This document shows positions 1-8,147 of a DNA stretch of 20,722 bases, piece by piece. The stretch comes from Bacillota bacterium (GTDB lineage: Bacteria > Bacillota > Clostridia > Christensenellales > Aristaeellaceae), in contig JAEZJP010000084.1 of NCBI GenBank assembly GCA_023415715.1, positions 1 to 20,722 of the forward strand. The letters run 5' to 3'. The position numbers and the translations under genes are program-made. The notes below the pieces were generated by a model that was not told where the DNA came from, searched no databases, and saw only the letters and a program-made list of their open reading frames with translations. How positions within the stretch are numbered: the stretch's first letter is position 1; each line of letters begins with the position of its first letter.

Positions 1-807
1 ATCATGCTGCTTTGCCTATTCCCGTTCCTATATGTAATCAGCGTATCCTTTACCCATCCGGACAGCTATGTTCCCATGAAGTTTTATCTGCTGCCGGACC
101 GTTTTTCCTTGGAAGGATACAAGTACATTTTTCATAGCCAGAACTTTATGCGGGCCATAGGGAATACGGCCCTGGTCACGTTGATCGGCACGGTGCTCAA
201 CGTATATGTGACGTTCACTTTTGCTTACGGGCTTACGCACAAAGAGGTACCGGGCAACAAGCTGCTGTCGGGCATAGTTGTATTCTCGCTGATCTTCAAC
301 GCCGGCATATTGCCCAACTACCTGCTGATCAAAAACATGGGGCTGATGAACTCCCACTGGGCATTGATTTTACCCGCGCTGACCAGCGCTTGGGACCTGG
401 TGGTGGTGCGCTCTTTTATGAACTCGCTGCCCAAAGAACTGGAGGAGAGCGCTTGCATTGACGGCTGCAACGACTGGACGTGCTTCTTCCGCATCATACT
501 GCCGCTGTCCAAAGCGTGCCTTGCCACCTTCACTCTTTTCTTTGCGGTCTATTACTGGAACATTTACTTCAACGCCATGGTTTACCTTACGGACTCCGGC
601 AAATGGACGCTGCAGGTGCTGCTCAAGACCATGATCATCGATTCTGACGCCATGGGCTTCAGCCCCCTGGCGGACCAGAAGGTTCTGCCTCAGGAGACGA
701 TCAAGATGTCGGCCATCGTTACCGCCATGCTGCCCATTCTGCTGATATATCCCTTCCTTCAAAAGTACTTCGCCCAGGGCGTTATGGTCGGCTCCATCAA
801 AGGTTAG
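1..807 (+). CDS. Carbohydrate ABC transporter permease, LplC/YtcP-like (5' partial)
   Basis: Inner subunit of a CUT1-type sugar importer (MalG-like), located in the cytoplasmic membrane. The visible 267 residues begin in what is normally the first membrane helix, and the reading frame stays open to the window edge. The ATG at position 4 is therefore probably internal, with roughly 25-30 residues missing compared with the usual ~295. Several hydrophobic helices follow. The cytoplasmic EAA loop, which contacts the ATPase, lies at about residues 147-168 (EESACIDGCNDW, then RIILPLS). The C-terminus ends in the typical YPFLQKYFAQGVMVGSIKG. The gene sits about 78 bp upstream of a solute-binding protein gene, so the two probably form one importer whose second permease lies left of the window. 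No ATPase gene is visible; this subclass usually uses a shared MsmX-type ATPase. Substrate is unknown. Confidence 0.93.
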   Translation: MMLLCLFPFLYVISVSFTHPDSYVPMKFYLLPDRFSLEGYKYIFHSQNFMRAIGNTALVTLIGTVLNVYVTFTFAYGLTHKEVPGNKLLSGIVVFSLIFNAGILPNYLLIKNMGLMNSHWALILPALTSAWDLVVVRSFMNSLPKELEESACIDGCNDWTCFFRIILPLSKACLATFTLFFAVYYWNIYFNAMVYLTDSGKWTLQVLLKTMIIDSDAMGFSPLADQKVLPQETIKMSAIVTAMLPILLIYPFLQKYFAQGVMVGSIKG

Positions 808-836
808 GAGCGTACCGTTTCCTAACACCTATGTAT

Positions 837-856
837 GTACAAGCGTTGTACGCTTG
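837..856. promoter_or_regulatory. Overlapping inverted repeats upstream of the first solute-binding protein gene
   Basis: The sequence GTACAA-GCG-TTGTAC (837-851) is a perfect dyad with a 3-nt centre. It overlaps a second dyad, CAAGCG-TTGTA-CGCTTG (840-856), so the RNA could fold in two exclusive ways or the DNA could bind a dimeric regulator. The core AAGCGTT recalls LacI-family or cre operators, but the flanks do not fit cre well. It lies 28 bp upstream of the chosen start codon. No convincing promoter was found beside it. Confidence 0.35.
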
Positions 857-884
857 CATCATAAAAATGAAAGGGAGAAGAGAA

Positions 885-2369
885 ATGAAAAGGTTGTTCG
901 CATTGGTCCTTACCCTGATCCTGACCCTTGGCCTCGTTTCTGCCCCGGCGTTTGCTACCACGGAGGCGCCGCTGGAAATCAACATGATTATTCCCCTGTA
1001 TTCCGACGAACCTTCCCTTTCCGACGCGTTCTGGACTGCCTGGCAGGAACTGACCAATTCCAAGCTGACGGTGGAATGGGTACCATCAGGCGATTTCCAC
1101 ACCAAGTACAACCTGAAGCTGTCCTCCGGCGATATCCCCGAGGTCTCCTCCGTGCCGGACGTACGCACCCCCACCCTGATCAACGCCATCAAGCAGGGCG
1201 CATTCTGGGATTTGACCGACTACCTGGGCGATTTCAGCAAATATCCCAACCTGTACAAGAACCAGGTGGAAGGCGCTTATAAGTACCTGACGGTGGACGG
1301 CCGCATCTATGCCGTGCCCCGCTCCCGCACGCAAACCGACAACGGGCTTAAGATCCGCAAAGACTGGCTGGACAAGTGCGGCCTGCCCGTGCCTACCACG
1401 CTGGAAGAATACCGTGAAGCCCTGAAGGTGATCTGCGCTTCCGACCCCGATGGCAACGGCAAGAATGACACCATCGGCCTGATCGCGGTAGGCAGCACCA
1501 ACGGCCTGCCCATCATCCCCATTACCAGCGCGTTTGGTGCATTCAAGCCCCAGTTTGACGCCGACGGCGGATACATCGCCACCCAACTGAATGACGCTAC
1601 CACCGCCACTATTGCCTACTTCCGCGATCTTTATGCGGACGGCACGCTGGCCCAGGAATTCCCTGCCATCAAGAACAATCAGGCTATCGAAATGTTCACC
1701 AGCGGCATGGGCACTTCCTATCCCCGCAGCATCTGGTGGGATTACGACTGGGAGCAGACGCTGAAAAAGATCCAGCCCGAAGCCGAGCTTATCAACCTGA
1801 CACTCAAAGGCCCGGACGGCTATGCCATCGAACTGTTGACCGGCGTATCCGGCGGTTTCTACATCTCCAAAAAGGTGCCTGAGGAAAAGATGCTCAAGAT
1901 CCTGGATTACTTTGAAAAGTCCGCTTCCGTCGAAGCCTTCGAGCTGGCCTACTTCGGCGTGGAAGGCGTCCACCACACCGTATTGGAAGACGGCAGCAAA
2001 AAGATGACCGAACAGGGCACCAAGGAAGTCAACGTGACCAGCAAGGGCGCCGGCGTGCTCAACTACGGCAAATGGGTGAAGGTTGACTCCGCCAATGCGC
2101 CCGCCGCTTACAACGAGATGAAGCGCAAGGAAGTGGAAAAGTACGTGGAATTGGGCCTGCCCCAGTTCATGTCCCATGCCATCAGCGATACCTGGGCCCA
2201 GACCTGGCCCAGCTACGAAGAGGAATGGGCAGCCATGGGCACCAAGGCGATCTTTGGCGAGATCACCATGGACGAATACAAGGCCTATGTGGAAAACCTG
2301 CGCGCCATGCCGGAATTCAAGCAGGCCTTCCAGGAGCTGACCGCCTATTACAATAACCTGAACAAGTAA
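885..2369 (+). CDS. Extracellular solute-binding protein of a sugar ABC importer (LplA/YtcQ-like)
   Basis: Captures the substrate outside the membrane and delivers it to the permeases. The start at 885 is chosen over the in-frame ATG at 831 because it follows a purine-rich Shine-Dalgarno (AAGGGAGAAGAG) and begins directly with a signal peptide, giving 494 residues. The signal peptide has a KR n-region, a long Leu-rich core and an APAFA cleavage motif at about residue 24. There is no lipobox cysteine, which is unusual for a monoderm binding protein. The mature part has the family-1 binding-protein pattern: DIPEV near residue 85, a DPDGNGKNDTIGL calcium-loop-like segment near residue 190, and a C-terminal GEITMDEY segment. 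It follows a permease gene and precedes two glycosidase-like genes, so the ligand is probably an oligosaccharide. Which sugar cannot be read from the sequence. Confidence 0.93.
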   Translation: MKRLFALVLTLILTLGLVSAPAFATTEAPLEINMIIPLYSDEPSLSDAFWTAWQELTNSKLTVEWVPSGDFHTKYNLKLSSGDIPEVSSVPDVRTPTLINAIKQGAFWDLTDYLGDFSKYPNLYKNQVEGAYKYLTVDGRIYAVPRSRTQTDNGLKIRKDWLDKCGLPVPTTLEEYREALKVICASDPDGNGKNDTIGLIAVGSTNGLPIIPITSAFGAFKPQFDADGGYIATQLNDATTATIAYFRDLYADGTLAQEFPAIKNNQAIEMFTSGMGTSYPRSIWWDYDWEQTLKKIQPEAELINLTLKGPDGYAIELLTGVSGGFYISKKVPEEKMLKILDYFEKSASVEAFELAYFGVEGVHHTVLEDGSKKMTEQGTKEVNVTSKGAGVLNYGKWVKVDSANAPAAYNEMKRKEVEKYVELGLPQFMSHAISDTWAQTWPSYEEEWAAMGTKAIFGEITMDEYKAYVENLRAMPEFKQAFQELTAYYNNLNK

Positions 2370-2390
2370 AAAGCCTCGCCAAAAAGTAAA

Positions 2391-2418
2391 GGAGGGCCGG
2401 GTGCATGCCCTGCCCTCC
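2391..2418 (+). other. Intercistronic stem-loop after the first solute-binding protein gene
   Basis: GGAGGGC (2391-2397) pairs with GCCCTCC (2412-2418). After one mismatch the inner GGG/CCC continues the stem around a TGCATG loop. There is no T-run after it, so it does not look like a full terminator. Position and strength suggest a 3' stabiliser of the binding-protein mRNA, or partial attenuation before the glycosidase genes. The same arrangement occurs after the second binding protein at 13131-13161. Confidence 0.6.
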
Positions 2419-2453
2419 TCATTCATGCCAGGTTATGCGAAAGGAGAACAAAC

Positions 2454-4523
2454 ATGCCGCAGCCGTTATGGTGGAAAGAACCGCTACGCGTTATCCAAAC
2501 CAATTTGCAGGTGCTGGATACCCCCAAAATGGATCCCGCAAAGATCGCCCTGGAGACGTACGACATGGGCGGGAACGTGCTGGTTATGAATGTGGGCGGC
2601 ATCGTAGCCTGGTATGAAAGCCAGGTACCCTTCCATTATGTCAATCCCTACCTGCCCAAGGAATATGATCTGCTGGCCCGGCTGATAGAGGAATGCCATA
2701 AGCGCAACATCCGTTTGGTTGCCCGTTATGATTTTTCAAAGGCTTACGACAAGGCGTACCAGCTTCGGCCCCAGTGGTTTGCCCGCAAGGAAGATGGTAC
2801 GGCCACTACCACCGGCGCGCTCCGTCCCGGTGAGTGGGATTTGCTATACACCACCTGTATCAACGGCGGCTACCGCAACGGCGATGTGGCACTGAAGGTA
2901 CTGAAAGAATCCCTGGAAAGGTACGATATCGACGGTGTGTTCTTCAACGCTCCGCATCCCGGCCCCTGCAGCTGCGATAACTGCCGCCGCAAATATATGG
3001 ATTATTACGGGCAGCCCCTGCCGTCGGACCCCAGCCAGTACGCTTTGGATTGGATGAGCCGCATCCTTCGTGACTGCGTGGACCAGTGGAACAAGCAGGT
3101 CAAGGCGGTCAAGCCCGGCATCCCGCTGATACTATATTATGCCATCTCCCACGACAACCTGTTCGACCGCCTGGCCACCTGCGATATGATCTGCTGCGAG
3201 CCCCAGGATGTGCTTTCCTTAGGCTGGCAGAACATACCCCAAAGCTGGAAGCCCGCATTATGCATCCGCCTGGGCCGCTCCGAGCCGGATAAGGCACCCG
3301 TTCCCTTCGGCATCATCCATTCCTGTCCCGGCATGGATTGGCGCCATACTGGACTGCCAACCGCGGAGTACAGGTATTGGATGAGCCAGGTGCCCGCCAA
3401 CGGCGGCATGATCTGGCATTCCATCACCGGCTTTTGCGATACCATACCGGATAAAAGGATATTGGATTGTGTCAGCGAAATCAATCACAACATCCAGGCG
3501 GTGGAGAAAGATATGCACTGGGCGGTCTCCACTGCCAAGGTGGCGCTTCTGTGGAGCATGGAGGGAAAAGGCGGCCTGGAGAAGGCTTTCCTTGGCCAGG
3601 CTGGCAACGCGGCCGAGGGCTGGGCGGAAGCGCTCATCGACCAGCAAGTATTATTTGACGTGCTGCTGAAGGAGCAGGTACTGGGCGGGCGGCTAGAGAA
3701 ATACAAGGTGCTTGTTATCCCCCAGGGCAACCGTCTGGATGAAGCGATGACCAAGGTGCTGGATGCGTTCCTGAAAGCGGGCGGGCGCGTGCTGGTGGAA
3801 GGCATCCCATCAGTGATCACGGACGAAGCCAGATGCATGCTGGGCATTGATCAAGAGCTGGTAGCCAGCGAAAGCCTTGTAGCCAGCTATTTGCGCTTTG
3901 AGGAAACGGAAGGGGGCAACCCCCTGGCCGCGGGCTTTGAGCGCACGCCGATAATCGCCCACCGCGGCGTGGTACAGTATGTGCACCCGCTGCCGGGTGT
4001 TAAGTGCCTGGCCACGCTGGTCCCCCCCTTCGCGCCGTTGGAGGCGGTTGGCGCGCCGCCGGAGCGGGCCAGCATTCCAAATCCCAAAAGCGATCTGCCC
4101 CTTTGCCTGTATAATAAAGTGGGCAAAGGCGCGGTGCTTACAATGCCATTTGAATTTTCGCGGCTTATTACATCATACAAGCTTTCAGAGCACGGCATGC
4201 TGGCGGGCAACACCATCCGAATGCTGCTGGGCGGTGAACAGCACATATCCTGCACCCATGTGCGCGGGTTGCAATTGATGGGCTATGAACATGAAGGCGC
4301 AACGCTTATCCACTTGGTCAACGGCGTGGGCCAGCGGCCGCTGGATACAAACGTACAGCTGACGGATATCACCGTCAAAGTGCGCTGGGACAAAGGCACG
4401 CCTCCCAAGGCTGCGGCGCTGCTTGGCAAAAAGCCCGTCGCCGTATCCTTAAAGGATGGCTGGGCGGAATTTACCCTTGACAGGCTGGATGTTTGGGAAG
4501 TCGTCAAGCTTCAAAAGACCTGA
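2454..4523 (+). CDS. Putative glycoside hydrolase, GHL6-type with beta-galactosidase trimerisation-like domain
   Basis: Probably hydrolyses an imported oligosaccharide in the cytoplasm; specificity is unknown. The 689-residue product starts 7 nt after an AAAGGAG site and has no signal peptide. The N-terminus carries the WWKEPLRVIQTNLQ opening typical of GHL6-type proteins. A TIM-barrel-like region covers about residues 10-340, including YDIDGVFFNAPHPGP (D160 is a candidate catalytic acid) followed directly by the cysteine cluster C172-S-C174-D-N-C177. Cys-rich CxCxxC loops are known next to the active strand in GHL6/GH42-like enzymes. Residues about 363-460 resemble the glutamine-amidotransferase-like trimerisation domain of GH42 (KYKVLVIPQGNRLD, GGRVLVEG). 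A C-terminal beta domain follows. The next gene overlaps nothing but starts only 11 nt after the stop, so the two are cotranscribed. The family call is from memory of the motifs; the catalytic acids are not proven. Confidence 0.8.
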   Translation: MPQPLWWKEPLRVIQTNLQVLDTPKMDPAKIALETYDMGGNVLVMNVGGIVAWYESQVPFHYVNPYLPKEYDLLARLIEECHKRNIRLVARYDFSKAYDKAYQLRPQWFARKEDGTATTTGALRPGEWDLLYTTCINGGYRNGDVALKVLKESLERYDIDGVFFNAPHPGPCSCDNCRRKYMDYYGQPLPSDPSQYALDWMSRILRDCVDQWNKQVKAVKPGIPLILYYAISHDNLFDRLATCDMICCEPQDVLSLGWQNIPQSWKPALCIRLGRSEPDKAPVPFGIIHSCPGMDWRHTGLPTAEYRYWMSQVPANGGMIWHSITGFCDTIPDKRILDCVSEINHNIQAVEKDMHWAVSTAKVALLWSMEGKGGLEKAFLGQAGNAAEGWAEALIDQQVLFDVLLKEQVLGGRLEKYKVLVIPQGNRLDEAMTKVLDAFLKAGGRVLVEGIPSVITDEARCMLGIDQELVASESLVASYLRFEETEGGNPLAAGFERTPIIAHRGVVQYVHPLPGVKCLATLVPPFAPLEAVGAPPERASIPNPKSDLPLCLYNKVGKGAVLTMPFEFSRLITSYKLSEHGMLAGNTIRMLLGGEQHISCTHVRGLQLMGYEHEGATLIHLVNGVGQRPLDTNVQLTDITVKVRWDKGTPPKAAALLGKKPVAVSLKDGWAEFTLDRLDVWEVVKLQKT

Positions 4524-4534
4524 GGAGGCATTAC

Positions 4535-6661
4535 ATGAATATTCAGGTATATGGCATTACGCCGCAAATTGAATTCGGGCTTAAAAAGGTAAGCGGGCTT
4601 GCATCAAAAGAAGTGCTGACCGTATGCAACCTGTCAGACGAAAAGGGCACGGCCTGTTACTATGATCATTCGCAGACGCATGAAACGCCTCCTGACCAGG
4701 GATATATATTGGAAAAGTATGAGGACGGATGGCTGCTTTCCGGGGATGAAACCGGCTGCATGTACGGCCTGATTGACATTGCCAGGGCAGAAAAGGCGGA
4801 AAGCATCTGGCCAGCTGGGAAGCACGCGCCAAGCATAATAAAGCGCGGTATAAAGTTCAATATTCCCCTGGATGCCCGCACCCCCAGCTATTCCGACGCA
4901 TCCGACAGCGCATGGCACAATATACCCCACATGTGGGAGATGGACTTCTGGCGCACGTATCTTGATGATCTGGCGGAGAACAAATTCAATGCCGTGTCCT
5001 TATGGAGCCTGCATCCCTTCCCCTCCATGGTACAGGTGCCCGGTTATGAAAAGGTTGCGCTTGCGGATGTTATGCGTACAAGGGAGCCGGTGACGGGCGC
5101 CACGCTGGCCGGGCTTGGCATGTATGGCAAGCGGCATTCGCGAAACCTTGAAACGGTTCGCACCATGACCATAGAGGAGAAGATTAAATTCTGGCGCCGT
5201 GTCATGCAATATGGTGCGGACAGGGGCATCGGCTTTTATGTGTTTACATGGAACGTGTTCGTATACGGTACGGAGCATACGGATTACGGCATCGACTGCA
5301 ACCTGAATAACCCCGTCACAAAAGATTACTTCCGCAAAAGCGTCGCATCATTGGTAAGCACCTATCCGCTGCTCAAAGGAATCGGTATTACAGCCGGCGA
5401 GCGCATGACAGTGGGCTGGGAGCCGCAGCCGGACCTGCGCTTTGATGTAAAGTGGCTGGCGGATACCTACGGCGCGGGCATCAAGGATGCCATAGGAGAA
5501 AGCGGCCGGCCCTTTACCCTCATTCACCGCCAGCACATGAGCGGCGCGGCGGAGATTCTGGAGGCTTTCTCCGGCCTGCCGGTGCCGCTGGACTTCAGCT
5601 TCAAGTATTCCCAGGCCCACATGTACTCGGATACGACGCCGCACTTTGGTGACGCCTTCTTTGCCTCCATTCCCAAAGGGTACAAAACCTGGCTCACCGT
5701 GCGCAATGACGACATCTACATGCTGCGCTGGGGCGGCGTTAACTTTGCCCGGGAATATTTACAAAACATGCCGGGTGAAGTATTGCGCGGCTTTATGATG
5801 GGGCCGGACGGTTATACCCTTGGCCGCGATTACCTGAGCCGTGAACAGGAAGGCCGTCTCCCCCGCCGTACCGTTTTGGACCGGCAATGGTACATGATGG
5901 CTATCTGGGGCAACCTGGCCTATGAAAAGGATCTGCCGGATGATTATTTCGTGGGCGTATTGGCTGCGCGCCTTGGGTGCGGCAAAGAGGAAGCCAAGCG
6001 TGTATTCGCTCTTTGCGAAACGGTATCCATGGTCATCCCCCTCATGAACCGAATGCATTGGCATGATTTTGACTTCCAGCACTACCCGGAGGCCAACTGC
6101 AGCGTATCCAGCACGAACCATGTGGCGCATATGGGAGGCGAAGTCACCTTCCATGACGTGCATGACTACATTATGACCCCAGCCCAGCCCGGAAGCAAGT
6201 ATCTTGGCGTTCGTGAATTATGCCTTATGGAATATCAGGGCAAGGAAATCCCCAAGGACAAGATCACACCGGATTCTGTGGCGAAGGAATTGCTTGACCG
6301 CGCCTTGAAGGCCGAAGAAATGCTGGATGCATTTACTGAGGCGCAGGGCGAACTGGCGGCCCTGCTCTCCGACTGCCGGGGCTTTGCGCTGCTGGCTCGC
6401 TTTTATGCCGCCAAGGTGGAAGCCGCCCTTGCCACCCAGCGGGCAGTAATGGGCAAAGGCCCAAAGCAAGCTGCGCGCGCCATGGAATATGCAGATTTGG
6501 CCTATGACTGCTATTTGCACTATGCCCATCACGTGGCTGCCCATTACGTACCCCAGCGTCTTTCACGCATGGACGGCCACATGGTGGATCCTGTGGCGCT
6601 GATACCACAGGCCAGGCTGGACGCGCAAATGGTATACCATTTGATGGCGGAATACGAGTAA
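4535..6661 (+). CDS. Large glycoside-hydrolase-like protein with GH67/GH20-type N-terminal architecture
   Basis: Likely a cytoplasmic glycosidase, possibly acting on uronic or amino-sugar linkages. The ATG at 4535 is chosen because it follows TGAGGAGGCATTAC, where the ribosome site overlaps the stop of the previous gene; a start further upstream would overlap that gene. This gives 708 residues without a signal peptide. Residues about 1-100 form a small alpha/beta domain ending in GCMYGLIDIAR, the signature that precedes the barrel in GH20 and GH67 enzymes. Residues about 104-470 look like a TIM barrel: IIKRGIKFN, NKFNAVSLWSLHPF, and GIGITAGERM, where E289 is a candidate catalytic residue. The stretch HWHDFDFQHYPEANCS near residue 505 is His/Asp-rich. 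The last 120 residues are helical, as in alpha-glucuronidases. I do not recognise the exact family and the specificity is open. It is the last gene before a strong terminator. Confidence 0.72.
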   Translation: MNIQVYGITPQIEFGLKKVSGLASKEVLTVCNLSDEKGTACYYDHSQTHETPPDQGYILEKYEDGWLLSGDETGCMYGLIDIARAEKAESIWPAGKHAPSIIKRGIKFNIPLDARTPSYSDASDSAWHNIPHMWEMDFWRTYLDDLAENKFNAVSLWSLHPFPSMVQVPGYEKVALADVMRTREPVTGATLAGLGMYGKRHSRNLETVRTMTIEEKIKFWRRVMQYGADRGIGFYVFTWNVFVYGTEHTDYGIDCNLNNPVTKDYFRKSVASLVSTYPLLKGIGITAGERMTVGWEPQPDLRFDVKWLADTYGAGIKDAIGESGRPFTLIHRQHMSGAAEILEAFSGLPVPLDFSFKYSQAHMYSDTTPHFGDAFFASIPKGYKTWLTVRNDDIYMLRWGGVNFAREYLQNMPGEVLRGFMMGPDGYTLGRDYLSREQEGRLPRRTVLDRQWYMMAIWGNLAYEKDLPDDYFVGVLAARLGCGKEEAKRVFALCETVSMVIPLMNRMHWHDFDFQHYPEANCSVSSTNHVAHMGGEVTFHDVHDYIMTPAQPGSKYLGVRELCLMEYQGKEIPKDKITPDSVAKELLDRALKAEEMLDAFTEAQGELAALLSDCRGFALLARFYAAKVEAALATQRAVMGKGPKQAARAMEYADLAYDCYLHYAHHVAAHYVPQRLSRMDGHMVDPVALIPQARLDAQMVYHLMAEYE

Positions 6662-6666
6662 GGTGC

Positions 6667-6684
6667 GGCAAAGCGTTCTTTGCC
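6667..6684 (+). other. Short perfect hairpin just after the stop codon
   Basis: GGCAAAG and CTTTGCC form a perfect 7-bp stem with a CGTT loop, 5 nt after the TAA of the GH67/GH20-like gene. No T-run follows; it probably protects the 3' end together with the terminator 10 nt further on. Confidence 0.5.
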
Positions 6685-6693
6685 AATATTACA

Positions 6694-6738
6694 GGAAAAG
6701 CCTTGAATGCTTAGTGCTTTCAGGGCTTTCCCTTTTTT
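6694..6738 (+). terminator. Intrinsic terminator closing the first sugar operon
   Basis: GGAAAAGCCTTGAA pairs with TTCAGGGCTTTCC with one bulge and a G-T pair around a loop of about 11 nt, followed by CTTTTTT at 6732-6738. The stem length and the six-T tract are those of a good Rho-independent terminator. Confidence 0.85.
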
Positions 6739-6952
6739 GCCGGAAACACAATACGGTTCGGAAGACAATGCCGCTTCATGGAAGCATACTGATACTCCTA
6801 CAGAAAACCTGAAGGTGTTCCTTGATAATTGTTGATATTTTTATAAACGCTGAATACTCCAGAAAACCTGGAATAAGGACAGGCAGATGTGACATTTGGT
6901 CTGAAATGAATACATTTGGCACATATTTCTTTGCGTAATACAAAGAAAACGG

Positions 6953-6981
6953 TTGACTAACCATATAATACCTGATACACT
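6953..6981 (+). promoter_or_regulatory. Sigma-A-type promoter for the oxidoreductase gene
   Basis: TTGACT (6953-6958) and TACACT (6976-6981) are separated by exactly 17 bp. Transcription would start near 6988, giving a leader of about 85 nt containing the 7026-7044 dyad. A perfect TATAAT also occurs at 6964-6969, but it has no good -35 at the right distance. Confidence 0.55.
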
Positions 6982-7025
6982 TGGGTCAACACAAAGACGT
7001 GATCGTTCCAAAATAATCAGATTCA

Positions 7026-7044
7026 GTACAAAGGCATTTTGTAC
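7026..7044 (+). promoter_or_regulatory. Inverted repeat in the leader of the oxidoreductase mRNA
   Basis: GTACAAA and TTTGTAC are 7-bp arms around GGCAT. The dyad lies 28 bp upstream of the ATG and downstream of the predicted promoter, so it could act as a roadblock operator or an mRNA hairpin close to the ribosome site. Its arms resemble those of the dyad at 837-851, though the centre is 2 nt longer. Confidence 0.4.
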
Positions 7045-7072
7045 ACGTATGTATCAAACGGAGGAAAATAAT

Positions 7073-8107
7073 ATGTCAAGAGTAAAAGTGGCCATCGTAG
7101 GGGCGGGGATCTGGGGGCAGACACATGCCAGCATCTATCAGCAGCATCCGCAGGTGGAAGTATCCGCGGTCTGCGACGTGAACATTTCAAAGGCCAAGGC
7201 TCTCGCCGCAAAGTTTAACATCGGCGACGGTCATGTGTATGCGAGCCACCAGGAATTATTAAAGCATGAAGACTTTGATGTCGCCGCGGTGGTGACGCCG
7301 GATTTCCTCCACCGGGAATTATGCGTGGCGTTTTCCGACGCGGGAAAGCACATCATTTGCGAAAAGCCCCTGGCCACAACCAGGGAAGACGTGATGGCCA
7401 TTCTTGACAGCGTCAAAAAGAGCGGCGTCCGGGTGCTTGTGGACCTGCATAACCGGTTCTCCCCACCCTTTGTTTCCGCAAAGCAGTCCGTGGAAAACGG
7501 GGAACTGGGCACTCCCTATCACGCATACTTCCGTCTGAACGATATCCGCTATGTCGCAACGCAGATGCTGCCCTGGGCGGCGCAGTCCTCCATTTTGTGG
7601 TTCCTGGGGTCCCACAGCGTGGATACGCTTCGCTGGATCATGGGCAGCGAGGTCAAGCGCGTGTATTGCGTTTCCCGCCGGGGCATTCTCGACGGCCTCG
7701 GCGTAAAGACCGACGACGTTTTTATGACCACCCTGGAATTTGAAAACGGCGCTATCGCACAGATGGAAAACGGCTGGATCACCCCAGACACCCATCCCTG
7801 CATCAATGATATCAAATTCAACCTTATGGGAACCAAAGGCATGATCAACCTTGACCTTAGCAACAGCACCATGATCGAGCGCTTCACCGAAGACAAGAAC
7901 GACCGCCCTGACATCTTGGTGAAGAATTTCATTCACGGGCAGGCGGCGGGCTTCAGCTATCAGAGCATACGTTACTTTATCGACTGCATCGTGGATGGAA
8001 AGCCGTCCCTGGTGACCATGGAGGATGCCGCAAAAACCAGTTTGGTGATCCTTGCAATCATGGAGTCGGCAAAGAAACGCGATCCAGTGGAAGTACAATA
8101 CTATTAA
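7073..8107 (+). CDS. Gfo/Idh/MocA-family NAD(P)-dependent oxidoreductase
   Basis: Cytoplasmic sugar or polyol dehydrogenase acting on a carbohydrate hydroxyl with NAD(P). The ATG at 7073 follows ACGGAGGAAAATAAT and starts right at the Rossmann strand; longer in-frame starts at 7049 and 6953 would run into the leader and promoter. The product has 344 residues, the usual family length. The nucleotide loop is G10-A-G12-I-W-G15. The family signature E97-K98-P99 is present (CEKPLATT) and the substrate-site motif GSHSVDTLRW supplies H181 and D184, the usual catalytic pair position. The C-terminal domain is the typical open beta-sheet. The gene is first in its transcript and is followed 40 bp later by a regulator gene. 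The likely job is converting a sugar released by the neighbouring glycosidases; the exact substrate cannot be told. Confidence 0.93.
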   Translation: MSRVKVAIVGAGIWGQTHASIYQQHPQVEVSAVCDVNISKAKALAAKFNIGDGHVYASHQELLKHEDFDVAAVVTPDFLHRELCVAFSDAGKHIICEKPLATTREDVMAILDSVKKSGVRVLVDLHNRFSPPFVSAKQSVENGELGTPYHAYFRLNDIRYVATQMLPWAAQSSILWFLGSHSVDTLRWIMGSEVKRVYCVSRRGILDGLGVKTDDVFMTTLEFENGAIAQMENGWITPDTHPCINDIKFNLMGTKGMINLDLSNSTMIERFTEDKNDRPDILVKNFIHGQAAGFSYQSIRYFIDCIVDGKPSLVTMEDAAKTSLVILAIMESAKKRDPVEVQYY

Positions 8108-8147
8108 ACTCTGTATGCGGTCTGCATAAGGGGAAAGGAGCACTTAA

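Larger units (their letters stand above)
6739..7072 (+). promoter_or_regulatory. Long regulatory region upstream of the oxidoreductase gene, with direct and inverted repeats
   Basis: No supported gene lies in these 334 bp. Visible elements are: CAGAAAACCTG at 6801-6811 and 6860-6870, each preceded by ATACTCC (with TA inserted in the first copy); ACATTTGG at 6892-6899 and 6912-6919, 20 bp apart or about two helical turns on the same face; AAATG-AATA-CATTT (6904-6917) between these; and GTACAAA-GGCAT-TTTGTAC (7026-7044) in the leader. The repeats upstream of the promoter at 6953 are positioned like activator or repressor sites. The adjacent HTH regulator at 8148 is one possible binder. This is inference. 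Confidence 0.5.

Noticed and set aside
840..853. Possible catabolite-responsive (cre) element with AAGCGTT core
   Set aside because: The flanking bases do not match the TG...CA ends of the cre consensus; recorded only as an inverted repeat.
831..884. Upstream ATG extension of the first solute-binding protein
   Set aside because: Would place 18 extra residues before a clear signal peptide and cover the dyad at 837-856; the ATG at 885 has the ribosome site.
1086..2426. 446-residue open frame on the minus strand
   Set aside because: It lies wholly opposite the solute-binding protein gene, is Gly/Val/His-rich as expected for the antisense of this codon usage, and has no recognisable motif or ribosome site.
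6801..6919. CRISPR-like repeats
   Set aside because: Only two copies each of two short (8- and 11-bp) repeats with unequal spacing; no array or cas gene.
6776..6964. 62-residue open frame on the minus strand in the regulatory gap
   Set aside because: No good ribosome site and it overlaps the promoter and repeats; the sequence shows no family features.
6964..6969. Perfect TATAAT as an alternative -10
   Set aside because: Only 5 bp from TTGACT and no acceptable -35 about 17 bp upstream; the TTGACT/TACACT pair is better.
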